DNA of 43,143 nucleotides from NCBI GenBank assembly GCA_023396615.1, contig JAEWVM010000201.1, positions 1-43,143 of the forward strand, read 5' to 3'. The position numbers and the translations under genes were made by a program. This stretch comes from Spirochaetota bacterium. GTDB lineage: Bacteria > Spirochaetota > UBA4802 > JAFGJZ01. The notes beneath the pieces were generated by a model. It saw only the letters and a program-made list of their open reading frames with translations, was not told where the DNA came from and made no database searches. This document shows, one piece after another, positions 1-6,927 of this stretch. Positions within the stretch are counted from its first letter, which is position 1; the number at the start of each line of letters is the position of its first letter.

Positions 1-110
1 TCTCATGTTTTCTCGCTTAACGGTGATTCTTATAGGGTGCAAAATCAAAAAAAGGAGGTATAATTTTTTTATTCACTGAGGGAAAACTATTTTCCGTAAC
101 CGGGGGAAAT

Positions 111-260
111 CTACTTGCCATTTGCAATCAAAGAGTCAAATAATCTTTCTATCTGGTCCGTGCTCCAAACAAATTCTCTTTGTATTGCAGGCAGCAAATA
201 ATTCTTCCGGTGTACAGATTCTATTGCATCTTTTATGGTAATGGGTTCGACAAAAGCCAT
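111..260 (-). pseudogene. Truncated DUF262 (GmrSD N-terminal domain) gene fragment
   Basis: A 49-residue reading frame starts at an ATG with a good ribosome site (gaggag, 6 nt upstream). It contains the typical DUF262 N-terminal pattern: YLLPAIQREFVW, then QIERLFDSL. DUF262 proteins are normally several hundred residues long and belong to the ParB/Srx-fold nucleotide-processing nucleases such as GmrS of type IV restriction systems. Here the frame stops right after SLIANGK, where the family continues with a glycine/proline segment, so nearly all of the domain is lost. A small hairpin (81-95) follows the stop. The upstream neighbour on the same strand is the zinc-knuckle gene at 326-580, 65 bp away, and the two probably formed one transcript. 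I am fairly sure of the family and sure that it is too short to be an active nuclease. Confidence 0.75.
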
Positions 261-280
261 ATTAAACTCCTCAATTTTAT

Positions 281-315
281 GCAAACCCTATCTCTTATTC
301 ATCGATAGGGTTTGC
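281..315. repeat. Perfect 12-bp inverted repeat between zinc-knuckle and DUF262 genes
   Basis: GCAAACCCTATC at 281-292 is exactly complementary to 304-315, with an 11-nt loop. It lies between the stop of the zinc-knuckle gene and the start of the DUF262 remnant. On the minus strand no clear U-run follows; on the plus strand it is followed by T-rich sequence. It could be an attenuator or processing hairpin separating the two genes, or a weak terminator. The function is inferred from position only. Confidence 0.6.
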
Positions 316-325
316 TCTGTGTTTG

Positions 326-580
326 TTATTTTTCGTGTTTTCCATGGGGACTATGAGAACAACCTGAACCTGTAGAAGTGGACCCGCAATATCTACATTT
401 ATTTGCCCCCGGTCCATGCATATGCTTCTTCGTAGGGCTATGAGAACAGCCTGAACCATAAGAACTAGACCCACAGTATACACACTTTTTTTCATCATCA
501 TTATGTTCGTGTTTTTTGTGAGGGCTATGAGAGCACCCAGTGCCATAAGATGAAGAACCACAATACTTACACTTTGCCAT
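326..580 (-). CDS. Small protein with three tandem zinc-knuckle-like repeats
   Basis: This 84-residue protein consists almost entirely of three copies of one unit: K-C-x-Y-C-G-S-x-S-x-G-x-G-C-S-H-S-P-x-x-K/G-H-x, at roughly residues 4-25, 32-54 and 62-83. Each unit has CxxC, then a third Cys, then His residues, which is a plausible Zn(II) site. The start is well supported by an aaggagg ribosome site 6 nt upstream. I do not recognise a named family. It sits directly upstream of a DUF262 remnant on the same strand, so a role linked to that restriction-type protein is possible but unproven. Nucleic-acid binding or metal storage are the generic options for such repeats. No membrane segment or signal peptide is visible. 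Confidence 0.8.
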   Translation of the reverse strand: MAKCKYCGSSSYGTGCSHSPHKKHEHNDDEKKCVYCGSSSYGSGCSHSPTKKHMHGPGANKCRYCGSTSTGSGCSHSPHGKHEK

Positions 581-670
581 TTTAGGCCTCCTTTGTTTTT
601 ACCGCTGTTTTTCTCAAACGGTCAGAATGCGGCTTCTCCTGAACGTCTTGTTTCATTCCTACTTTTCTCA

Positions 671-690
671 ACCCGCCACGGATGGCGGGT
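671..690. terminator. G+C-rich hairpin, possible terminator
   Basis: ACCCGCC (671-677) pairs with GGCGGGT (684-690) around a 6-nt loop, followed on the plus strand by tttcttg. There is no plus-strand gene directly upstream, so it may be the leftover terminator of a deleted gene. It lies upstream of the zinc-knuckle gene on the minus strand. Confidence 0.4.
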
Positions 691-749
691 TTCTTGATTG
701 GCGGGAATTTCGCACAACTACATATATACTCAACACGTAAAACATCCCG

Positions 750-788
750 ATTTGGAATAATATGCGCATTGCGTATATCATTCCAAAT
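750..788. repeat. 19-bp near-perfect inverted repeat
   Basis: The arms 750-768 and 770-788 match at 17 of 19 positions around a single-base centre. One of the two differences would be a G-U pair in RNA. The element lies in non-coding DNA between the zinc-knuckle gene and a broken gene. It could be a long stem-loop or a MITE-like element. Confidence 0.7.
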
Positions 789-806
789 TCAAGTAATACA
801 CGCAAT

Positions 807-987
807 TCAAATATTATCAAAATGACTGGTCACTTTCCTCAAATCCCTCTCCAATATACCGGTAATCTCTTCAGCCGCTTTCAGCATGACACGGTTAAAA
901 AAACACAGCTCCATGACCATTAAAATCTTTATGAGTAATGTTTCCGCAAAAGTCAAATCCAAAATAAACCGCCTGCCGCAGAAAAAG
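807..987 (-). pseudogene. Frameshifted C-terminal fragment of an unidentified gene
   Basis: Read on the minus strand, 987-904 gives an open segment ending in GHGAVFF. After a run of seven A (897-903 on the plus strand), a neighbouring frame continues as NRVMLKAAEEITGILERDL and ends at a TGA (807-809). Removing one base of the run would join the two halves into one continuous reading frame of about 60 residues. The composition is protein-like, but I do not recognise the family. No start region is visible because the 5' part runs into the hairpin island. It is most likely a decayed gene; a sequencing error in the homopolymer is possible. Confidence 0.4.
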
Positions 988-1040
988 TTACGCGAATATA
1001 GATCGAAGCGAATAAACGCGTAATGATATTACAAGATAAA

Positions 1041-1266
1041 TGATTTCCGAAATCACAAAAGTGCGCTAAGCACTTCAGTAAAAAATGAATGAAAGCAAAA
1101 ACACCATAATCGTCCGACGCAGTCGGACTCAACTCGGGCGACCGCAGCATCCGGCAAAGCCGGTGCGAGGAATTCGCCCGACAAAAGCCAGGAGTGGGAT
1201 CTCAAAGGGATGAGGAGCGGCGACTGAGCTCCTCGTCCCTTTGAATATTCTCGCATGATCCATGCG
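1041..1266. repeat. Cluster of adjacent short-loop hairpins
   Basis: Consecutive inverted repeats almost fill this stretch. They are 1041-1055 (6-bp stem), 1059-1075 (6 bp), 1112-1128 (GTCCGAC, 7 bp), 1135-1141 with 1174-1180 (7 bp, enclosing a further 5-bp hairpin 1151-1163), 1202-1218 with 1228-1244 (17 bp with one G-U), and 1252-1266 (CGCATG/CATGCG). Loops are mostly 3-11 nt. The only reading frames across the region are low-complexity and change phase at the hairpins, so I call it non-coding. It continues directly into the 51-bp tandem repeats. Confidence 0.7.
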
Positions 1267-1397
1267 AAACCGGATATCAAAGGCGTCAGCCTTTGACAAC
1301 AAGTCCGGTGGCCGGACAAACCGGATTTCAAAGGCGTCAGCCTTTGACGACAAGTCCGGTGGTCGGACAAACCGGATTTCAAAGGCAAAGCCTTTGA
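1267..1397. repeat. 51-bp tandem repeat, 2.6 copies, each with two hairpins
   Basis: Unit 1 is 1267-1317, unit 2 is 1318-1368, and a shortened unit 3 is 1369-1397. Each full unit contains the hairpin TCAAAGGC-gtca-GCCTTTGA (1277-1296 and 1328-1347) and the hairpin GTCCGG-tgg-CCGGAC (1303-1317; 1354-1368 with one G-U). The third unit keeps only the first hairpin, with loop aaa (1379-1397). The period is a multiple of three, so it appears as a 17-residue repeat in translation, but there is no ribosome site or protein-like context. A repeated structured non-coding element is the better reading. Confidence 0.8.
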
Positions 1398-1478
1398 TTG
1401 TATTCAGACACTCGGAAATATCGAAGCCTTGCGAAAAAAGTATTTGATATATTTTTATTTCCAAAATAATCGTTAACC

Positions 1479-2147
1479 ATGTGCGGACGTTTTGCTCAAT
1501 ACACGCCGGTCAATGATCTCATGGAAGAATTCGAGATTGACCAGAACCTTTCAGATACTCAGGGAAGTTTCAACATTGCTCCGGGGTCTGAAATTTCCGT
1601 CATCGTTTTTGACGGAAAGAAAAAGCTCGTCAAAATGAAATGGGGCTACATTCCCTCATGGCTGAAAGACAACACCCGCCCCGGAATGATTAACGCGAGA
1701 GCGGAAGGAATCAATGACAAACCTTATTTCAGAACTTCATACAAACAACGAAGATGCCTCATCGTAGCGGACGGTTTCTATGAATGGAAAGGCAGCGGAA
1801 AAGAAAAAGTACCGGTTTACATTAAACTCAAATCCGGCAAACCTTTCGCGCTTGCCGGCGTATACGATTTCTTCACGGATTCTCAGGGAAGAAAAATCGG
1901 TACATGCGCGATCATCACAACCGGCGCGAATGATCTCATAAAAGACATTCACAACCGTATGCCTGTAATAATCAAAAAAGAAAACCACGCCATTTATCTC
2001 GATGCCGTTTCGGATGAACAGCTGACGCTTCCTTTTTTGTCACCGTATCCGCCGGAAGAAATGGAGCTTTTTGAAGTTTCTAAAGACGTCAACTCACCGA
2101 AGAATAATTCGCCTGAACTGATTAAGAAAATCATCAAAAAAGACTGA
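1479..2147 (+). CDS. yedK: SRAP-domain protein (YedK/HMCES family), abasic-site DNA shield
   Basis: A 222-residue protein starting MCGRFAQYTP. In this family Met1 is removed and Cys2 forms a stable thiazolidine crosslink with abasic sites in single-stranded DNA, protecting them during replication. The expected active-site residues are present: Cys2, the NAR motif with Asn72, Glu102 in FYEWKG and His158 in HNRMPVI. Length matches the family. It is followed 54 bp downstream by umuDC on the same strand, in line with the known association of SRAP genes with SOS and translesion genes. The ribosome site before the ATG is weak. The upstream region is the hairpin island, so transcription from there is unclear. 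The assignment is secure. Confidence 0.95.
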   Translation: MCGRFAQYTPVNDLMEEFEIDQNLSDTQGSFNIAPGSEISVIVFDGKKKLVKMKWGYIPSWLKDNTRPGMINARAEGINDKPYFRTSYKQRRCLIVADGFYEWKGSGKEKVPVYIKLKSGKPFALAGVYDFFTDSQGRKIGTCAIITTGANDLIKDIHNRMPVIIKKENHAIYLDAVSDEQLTLPFLSPYPPEEMELFEVSKDVNSPKNNSPELIKKIIKKD

Positions 2148-2157
2148 GTCAAAAACC

Positions 2158-2185
2158 TTGACAAATTACTATACACTTGTATAGT
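2158..2185 (+). promoter_or_regulatory. umuDC promoter with overlapping perfect dyad operator
   Basis: TTGACA (2158-2163) and TATAGT (2180-2185) are separated by 16 bp, a good sigma-70-type promoter 16 bp before the umuD start. ACTATACA-CT-TGTATAGT (2168-2185) is a perfect 8+2+8 palindrome covering the spacer and the -10 box, the position expected for a repressor site. An SOS repressor (LexA or a phylum-specific equivalent) is the natural candidate given the genes it controls. The sequence is not the E. coli LexA box, so the identity of the repressor is inferred. Confidence 0.7.
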
Positions 2186-2201
2186 ATGCCGGTGAGGTTT
2201 T

Positions 2202-2633
2202 ATGTCTGCCGATATTTCCGAAATTCTGCGCATCGAAGATGCTCACCTGACTCTTCCTTATGCCGTGAGCCGCGTGAAGGCGGGCTTTCCCTCGCCTGCC
2301 GATGACTACATCGAAAAGAGTCTCGACTTCAACGAATATCTCATAAAGCGCCCGGCCGCAACTTTCTGCGTCCGCGTCTCAGGCGATTCGATGATAAACG
2401 CCGGCATTCATGATTCCGATCTTCTTATCGTTGACCGCTCGATAACTCCGAAACACAACAGCATCATAATCGCGGTAATCGACGGCGAAATGACTCTCAA
2501 GCGCCTCATCCGTTCAAAAGGCAGAGTCATTCTGCAGGCGGAAAATCCCGATTATCCTTCGATAATCATAACAGACGAAATGAATTTTGAAGTCTGGGGT
2601 GTCGTCTCTTTCGTCATTCACAGGGCCTTATGA
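2202..2633 (+). CDS. umuD: UmuD-like S24 peptidase, DNA polymerase V accessory subunit
   Basis: A 143-residue protein with the LexA/UmuD serine-lysine dyad: Ser63 in GDSMINAGI and Lys100 in MTLKRL. The probable self-cleavage bond is Ala27-Gly28 in VKAGFPSPADDY. In E. coli UmuD the equivalent bond is Cys-Gly, cleaved with RecA help to give UmuD', which associates with UmuC. There is no N-terminal DNA-binding domain, so it is UmuD and not LexA. The start has a gtgagg ribosome site. The stop overlaps the umuC start as ATGA, showing translational coupling. Regulation is probably through the dyad at 2168-2185. Confidence 0.95.
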   Translation: MSADISEILRIEDAHLTLPYAVSRVKAGFPSPADDYIEKSLDFNEYLIKRPAATFCVRVSGDSMINAGIHDSDLLIVDRSITPKHNSIIIAVIDGEMTLKRLIRSKGRVILQAENPDYPSIIITDEMNFEVWGVVSFVIHRAL

Positions 2634-3886
2634 TTACGGCTCTTGTTGACTGCAATAATTTCTATGTTTCGTGCGAAAGGGTTTTCAACCGCAGACTCGA
2701 AAAAATTCCGGTCGTCGTGCTTTCCAACAATGACGGCTGTGCTATCGCGCGGAGCGCCGAAGCAAAAAGCCTCGGCATAGAACTCGGCACACCTTTTCAT
2801 AAATGCCGTGATCTTGTACTTACCAATAACGGAAAATTTCTTTCGAGCAATTATACTCTTTACGGAGACATGTCTTCAAGAGTGATGAACGTTCTTTCGA
2901 TGTTTTCCCCCGACATGGAAGTCTATTCGATAGACGAGGCATTTCTTTATCTTCCGAAAATTGAATCTCCTTATGAGCTGGCTGAAAAAATCAGAACAAC
3001 CGTTCGGCAATGGACCGGCATTCCGGTATCAGTCGGAATTTCGACAACTAAAGTTTTAGCGAAAACGGCAAACAGAACTGCAAAAAAAAATCCCAAACAT
3101 AACGGAGCCTTCGTGATGCTTGATGATGAAAAAATTAAATCTGTTTTAGCCTCTTTTTCTGTTGCGGATATATGGGGAGTCGGAGACGCGTATTCGCGGA
3201 AGCTGATGTCTTACGGAATAATGACGGCGCTTGATCTTTCTCTCATGGATGATAAATGGATTAAGAAAGAAATGACAATTGTAGGACTTCGCATCGTTCA
3301 CGAACTGCGGGGAATTTCGTGCATTCCTCTTGAAATGGTTGCAGCAGATAAAAAAAACATCTGCTCTTCACGCTCATTCGGCGTGCCGGTTACGACGTTG
3401 AAAGATATGAAGGAAGCAATGTCCGCCTATGCCGCGAACGCGGCAGAAAAGATGAGGCGGCAGAAAAGCGCTGCTTCCGCGATTTCAGTATATCTTTCAA
3501 CAAATCCTTTTAACGATTCTCCTCAATATGGAAACTCAGCCTCCGCTAAATTCATGACACCGGTTTTTTCGACACAGCAGATTATCAAAGAATCTCTTTC
3601 GCTTATTGAATCAATATTCAGAAGCGGGTTCTCATACAAAAAGTGCGGAATATTTCTATGCGGACTCGTACCGGACAATTCTCTTCAGGGCGGTCTATTC
3701 TGCGATTACGCCCGCGATGAAAAAGAAAACAAAGTTTCAATGGTCATGGATTCCATCAATAAAAAATACGGCAAGAGCTCATTGTTTATAGCCTGCGAAG
3801 GCATCGACAAAGAATGGTCAATGCGCAGAAATTTCAAGAGTCCTTCATACACGACCAACTGGAACGAACTTCCTGAAATAAAATGA
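2630..3886 (+). CDS. umuC: UmuC, Y-family DNA polymerase V catalytic subunit
   Basis: A 418-residue Y-family polymerase that copies past DNA lesions at the cost of mutations. The metal-binding acidic residues are visible: Asp7 in ALVDCNNFYVSCE, and Asp102-Glu103 in SIDEAFLYL. The steric segment VVLSNNDGCAIARS is typical of UmuC and distinguishes it from DinB. A helix-hairpin-helix region follows (VADIWGVGDAYSRKL, about residues 180-195), then the little-finger domain. Length matches E. coli UmuC (422 residues). It is co-translated with umuD. No strong terminator is visible downstream before the convergent lipoprotein gene. Confidence 0.96.
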   Translation: MITALVDCNNFYVSCERVFNRRLEKIPVVVLSNNDGCAIARSAEAKSLGIELGTPFHKCRDLVLTNNGKFLSSNYTLYGDMSSRVMNVLSMFSPDMEVYSIDEAFLYLPKIESPYELAEKIRTTVRQWTGIPVSVGISTTKVLAKTANRTAKKNPKHNGAFVMLDDEKIKSVLASFSVADIWGVGDAYSRKLMSYGIMTALDLSLMDDKWIKKEMTIVGLRIVHELRGISCIPLEMVAADKKNICSSRSFGVPVTTLKDMKEAMSAYAANAAEKMRRQKSAASAISVYLSTNPFNDSPQYGNSASAKFMTPVFSTQQIIKESLSLIESIFRSGFSYKKCGIFLCGLVPDNSLQGGLFCDYARDEKENKVSMVMDSINKKYGKSSLFIACEGIDKEWSMRRNFKSPSYTTNWNELPEIK

Positions 3887-3928
3887 GCATAATGTATTTA
3901 ACAAATATTTAAAATCCGCAGCAACATG

Positions 3929-5080
3929 TCACTGCGAAAGATCGCACCTCATCATGCCTATCCCGAACTGATTTGTGAAATACAGCGAGTCTCCCGCAAA
4001 ATAAAGTCTAAGAACAGTTCCGTCAAGAAACGCCGCGGGTGAACGTATCTCACGTGTTGTCCATGAAAAATCGGATTTCGATCTAATCGGCGAAGTGTCA
4101 TGAGTCCATCCCGTAATGCCGTCAGATGAATATGCGTGATGCAGTTTTTCCTGCAGCCAAGTTTGCACAATCGGCGCGGGAGCAATATCATACTGACGCG
4201 CGACATCAAAGAACAAATGCATCTCATCTTCAAGCACTATCGCATTCGGCGTCGAGTATCCAGCCCAATAGTTATTACTCAAATCAGGTTTGCGCGCATA
4301 GATATTCTGATCCGGCCTGAGAACCCGCACCGGAGAACTCCAAGATGAGCCGTCATCACTGGTAATAAGACCGATCACCTGAAGCGATGCGCCCGGCCCC
4401 ATATCAAGATCGGCTCCGGTATCAGCACCGGCAGAAGTAAAATAAAGGTATATCTTGTTTTTGAATACAACCGCAGCAGGTTCTCCTACAATGTATGCAT
4501 ACCAATCATTCGATATATCACCGTCAGTCCCGCTCGGAGCCAGAACATATGAAGCGTCACGCGTGAAATTAATCCCGTCGGTAGAAACTGCATGACCTAT
4601 TCGGAAATATGAAGTGTCAAAACTCGGATCATCATGGGCATACCTGTAACCAGTCCAGAACATGTGATATTTGCCGTTAAAGTAAACAACTGCAGGCGTT
4701 TCAACCGCACCGGCATCCCATGTCCCGGCCGATCCCGTATCAAGTACCGGAGATGAAGGATTGAGCGTCCAGCTGACTCCGTCATCCGAAACAAGCCTGT
4801 AAATTTTAACTAGCGTCGTAAAGTTGTCAGTAGCCGAGGCATACATCCAGTATTTCGATCCGGATTTTATTACATGGGGATCATTCCATGTCCAGTTAGT
4901 TCCGTTAGAGGACAGACTTATTATCTGCGACGAGCCGCCGCTGAAGTTTGACGGTATCAACCTTGAAAGATCGAGTCCGTCAGAAGATCCGCCTTCTCCG
5001 CCGCAGTTTGTAAAAGAAAAAAATGCCAATGATGCAAATAATACGGCTATACTCATTCTGATGCTTTTGATTATTATCAT
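3929..5080 (-). CDS. Secreted lipoprotein with glycosidase-like beta-propeller
   Basis: A 383-residue protein with a lipoprotein signal (hydrophobic stretch, then FSFTNCGG; Cys26 would be acylated). Repeated blade-like segments each hold a WxxPHV/ETPAVV/EPAAVV-type strand followed by a K-Y/I-x-M/L-Y/F motif: SGSKYWMYASA, FNGKYHMFWTGY, FKNKIYLYFTSAG and LEDEMHLFFDVA. This is the five-bladed propeller pattern of the GH43/GH32/GH130 superfamily. WNDPHV near residue 65 is in the expected place for the first catalytic Asp, but I cannot assign a specific substrate. The start at 5080 is preferred over an upstream ATG (5113), because an agggg ribosome site precedes it and it gives a clean signal peptide. 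It is convergent with umuC. Confidence 0.75.
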   Translation of the reverse strand: MIIIKSIRMSIAVLFASLAFFSFTNCGGEGGSSDGLDLSRLIPSNFSGGSSQIISLSSNGTNWTWNDPHVIKSGSKYWMYASATDNFTTLVKIYRLVSDDGVSWTLNPSSPVLDTGSAGTWDAGAVETPAVVYFNGKYHMFWTGYRYAHDDPSFDTSYFRIGHAVSTDGINFTRDASYVLAPSGTDGDISNDWYAYIVGEPAAVVFKNKIYLYFTSAGADTGADLDMGPGASLQVIGLITSDDGSSWSSPVRVLRPDQNIYARKPDLSNNYWAGYSTPNAIVLEDEMHLFFDVARQYDIAPAPIVQTWLQEKLHHAYSSDGITGWTHDTSPIRSKSDFSWTTREIRSPAAFLDGTVLRLYFAGDSLYFTNQFGIGMMRCDLSQ

Positions 5081-5388
5081 CTGCAACCCCTGCTTTAAGA
5101 GAAATATATACACTCAACAGCTCAAAGGCAAGTGAACAAAAACTAATAATTGCGCTATTGAACAAATATCATATCAGCTAAAGCCATATATAAGATACCC
5201 TCAGGAAAACATTATGAGTCAACGAAGTTTTTACAGAAAGAAAGTTTGAAGAATTTATTTCAAACAATTACATATTATGAATAGCCATACAAATATAACG
5301 ATATTGATTTTAGATAAAAACGACAATCGCCGACAATATACAAGAATATGTTTCTTTCAAATACAATAGAAACCTCCTGGAGTAAAAA

Positions 5389-6273
5389 ATGCTTAACCAG
5401 AAACTTCCCGTTATTTATTTATCAGGCATCATCACATCTATAGTTACCATGTTCCTTATTTTCATGATGGGGCAGCAATTCGAATTCAATCTGCTCGGGT
5501 TTTATGTGTGGGTTTTTCCAGTTGGATCACTCATCGCCGGTTTGGCTTCAGGAAGCGGATATGCGATAAGTGCACGCCTGTTCAATATCAATACAGGAAA
5601 ACCGTTTGCAGTTACAGTCGGCTTAATCGCTTTAGGCTTCTACACTTTAGCCCATTACATAGTCTATCTAAATGCAGGAGGCGATTCATCACTTTCAGCT
5701 TTTATTTCAAATACACTTGAGTCAGCCAGAAATTCTTCAGTCACCATCGGCAAGTCACACAAGAGAACTGTAGACAATGTGGGATACGCCGGGTATGCTC
5801 TTCTCGCGCTTGAATACATAGGATTCATCATTGGTTCAGTAATTATTCTAAACGGTGCAAAAGGATCTACTTACTGTGAAGCTTGCAAAAAATACTACAA
5901 AAACTTCAAAGAAAACTTTTATTACATGCCGGCGATTGAGATTGCTGATCTCAACGGTCTTTCTTCCGCTGATAAGAATTCAGCCATAGCTGAGAACACT
6001 GCAAAATTACGCGCAGAGCTGGAGAAAATCCGGGAAGACTTAAAAGAAAAAAATCTTCAAAAGACGATTGAATACCTGAGATCACTTGCACAGAAAAGCA
6101 CTTACAGGACAACATACTATATGACATTCAACGTGCAGAGCTGTCCGGTTTGCGGAGATTATGACATACTTCCGCAGCTTTATCTTGATATCGACGACAG
6201 CAAAGGGATGAATACAATAAAGGAAGTACCTATCTCGATCCGCAAAAACAAAGCAACTTTCGAGAAAAACTAA
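5389..6273 (+). CDS. Four-helix membrane protein with cytosolic CxxC pairs
   Basis: A 294-residue protein I cannot name. Hydrophobic segments lie at about residues 8-28, 34-60, 70-95 and 134-158. After the last segment comes a soluble tail with CEACKKYYKNF (about 164-175), a charged coiled-coil-like stretch (about 200-228) and a second pair in CPVCGDYD (about 257-264). The two CxxC pairs together could form one four-cysteine zinc site, split by the coiled coil. The start has a ctggag ribosome site. A strong terminator follows at 6291-6319, so it is probably a single-gene transcript. Confidence 0.75.
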   Translation: MLNQKLPVIYLSGIITSIVTMFLIFMMGQQFEFNLLGFYVWVFPVGSLIAGLASGSGYAISARLFNINTGKPFAVTVGLIALGFYTLAHYIVYLNAGGDSSLSAFISNTLESARNSSVTIGKSHKRTVDNVGYAGYALLALEYIGFIIGSVIILNGAKGSTYCEACKKYYKNFKENFYYMPAIEIADLNGLSSADKNSAIAENTAKLRAELEKIREDLKEKNLQKTIEYLRSLAQKSTYRTTYYMTFNVQSCPVCGDYDILPQLYLDIDDSKGMNTIKEVPISIRKNKATFEKN

Positions 6274-6290
6274 ACATCAAACATCTATAT

Positions 6291-6330
6291 CCGGCTGTAG
6301 TAAATACAGCCGGTTACTATTTATTTTTTT
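6291..6330 (+). terminator. Rho-independent terminator
   Basis: CCGGCTGTA (6291-6299) pairs perfectly with 6305-6313 around loop gtaaa and is followed by a T-rich tract ending in ttttttt. It closes the membrane-protein gene and may also serve the convergent lipocalin gene. Confidence 0.85.
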
Positions 6331-6366
6331 GAAATAAAATCAAATTGCCGCGAACGATTCGAATTT

Positions 6367-6891
6367 TCACTTATTATGTTCAACCCAAATGAATTCACTT
6401 ACATCAAAACCGAGTTCTTTTGCTTTAGCCAGATATTTTTCCTTAACATGAATTGGTATGGTCTTTGTTCTGGACAGTATCCATAGAGTTGTTTCACTTC
6501 CGCCCATAACAAGTGAATACTGATAATCCGGGTCAAGCGCGACAATATTATACGCGCCGTAAAAGGGTCCGAAGAATGATACTAGAAGTTCTCCCTTGTC
6601 TTCTGTTGTTTTGAATTTTGCTTTTCCGACAGCTTCTTTCCATTCACCGGTCTTGTAATTATAACCTCTGTTGACCACTTTTATTTTATTGGCGTCCATT
6701 GCGGAATATTCAGCAGTCGTGTTGTTTAAGTCCTTCTCATATTTAAAATCCATGCGCGCGATCTCGTACCATTTGCCGAGATATTTTTCTTTTGAGAAAT
6801 TACTTACAACTTCAACATCCTTATTTTCAGACGAACATGCCGAAAATAAAAACAACAGCATTACCGGTAGTATTTTTTTAACATGTGCCAT
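6367..6891 (-). CDS. blc: Outer-membrane lipocalin Blc
   Basis: A 174-residue lipoprotein of the bacterial lipocalin family. The signal peptide ends in LFLFSACSS, with the acylated Cys in a proper lipobox. The family signature GKWYEIARMDF follows, then alternating beta strands (VVNRGYNYKTGEWKEAVGKA) and the typical C-terminal segment YSLVMGGSETTLWILSR. Blc proteins bind lysophospholipids or other small lipids at the inner face of the outer membrane and are often stress-induced. The ATG at 6891 is chosen over a TTG two codons upstream because gaggtgg lies 6 nt before it. Confidence 0.92.
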   Translation of the reverse strand: MAHVKKILPVMLLFLFSACSSENKDVEVVSNFSKEKYLGKWYEIARMDFKYEKDLNNTTAEYSAMDANKIKVVNRGYNYKTGEWKEAVGKAKFKTTEDKGELLVSFFGPFYGAYNIVALDPDYQYSLVMGGSETTLWILSRTKTIPIHVKEKYLAKAKELGFDVSEFIWVEHNK

Positions 6892-6927
6892 AATCAACCA
6901 CCTCGGAAAGTTTTCAATATCATGATT

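Noticed and set aside
953..1150. 65-residue minus-strand frame
   Set aside because: It crosses several hairpins, conflicts with the better-supported fragment at 807-987 and has no ribosome site.
1267..1397. CRISPR array
   Set aside because: Repeats are directly adjacent with no spacers, only 2.6 copies, and no cas genes are present.
1262..1447. Open frame with a 17-residue repeat
   Set aside because: The repeat period of 51 bp keeps the frame open by chance of length. There is no ribosome site, and the sequence is explained by hairpins.
1053..1464. Two overlapping minus-strand frames of 111 residues
   Set aside because: They are two frames of the same hairpin island, low-complexity and without start signals.
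4824..5135. 103-residue plus-strand frame
   Set aside because: It is the reverse of the beta-propeller lipoprotein gene, which has a signal peptide and domain pattern.
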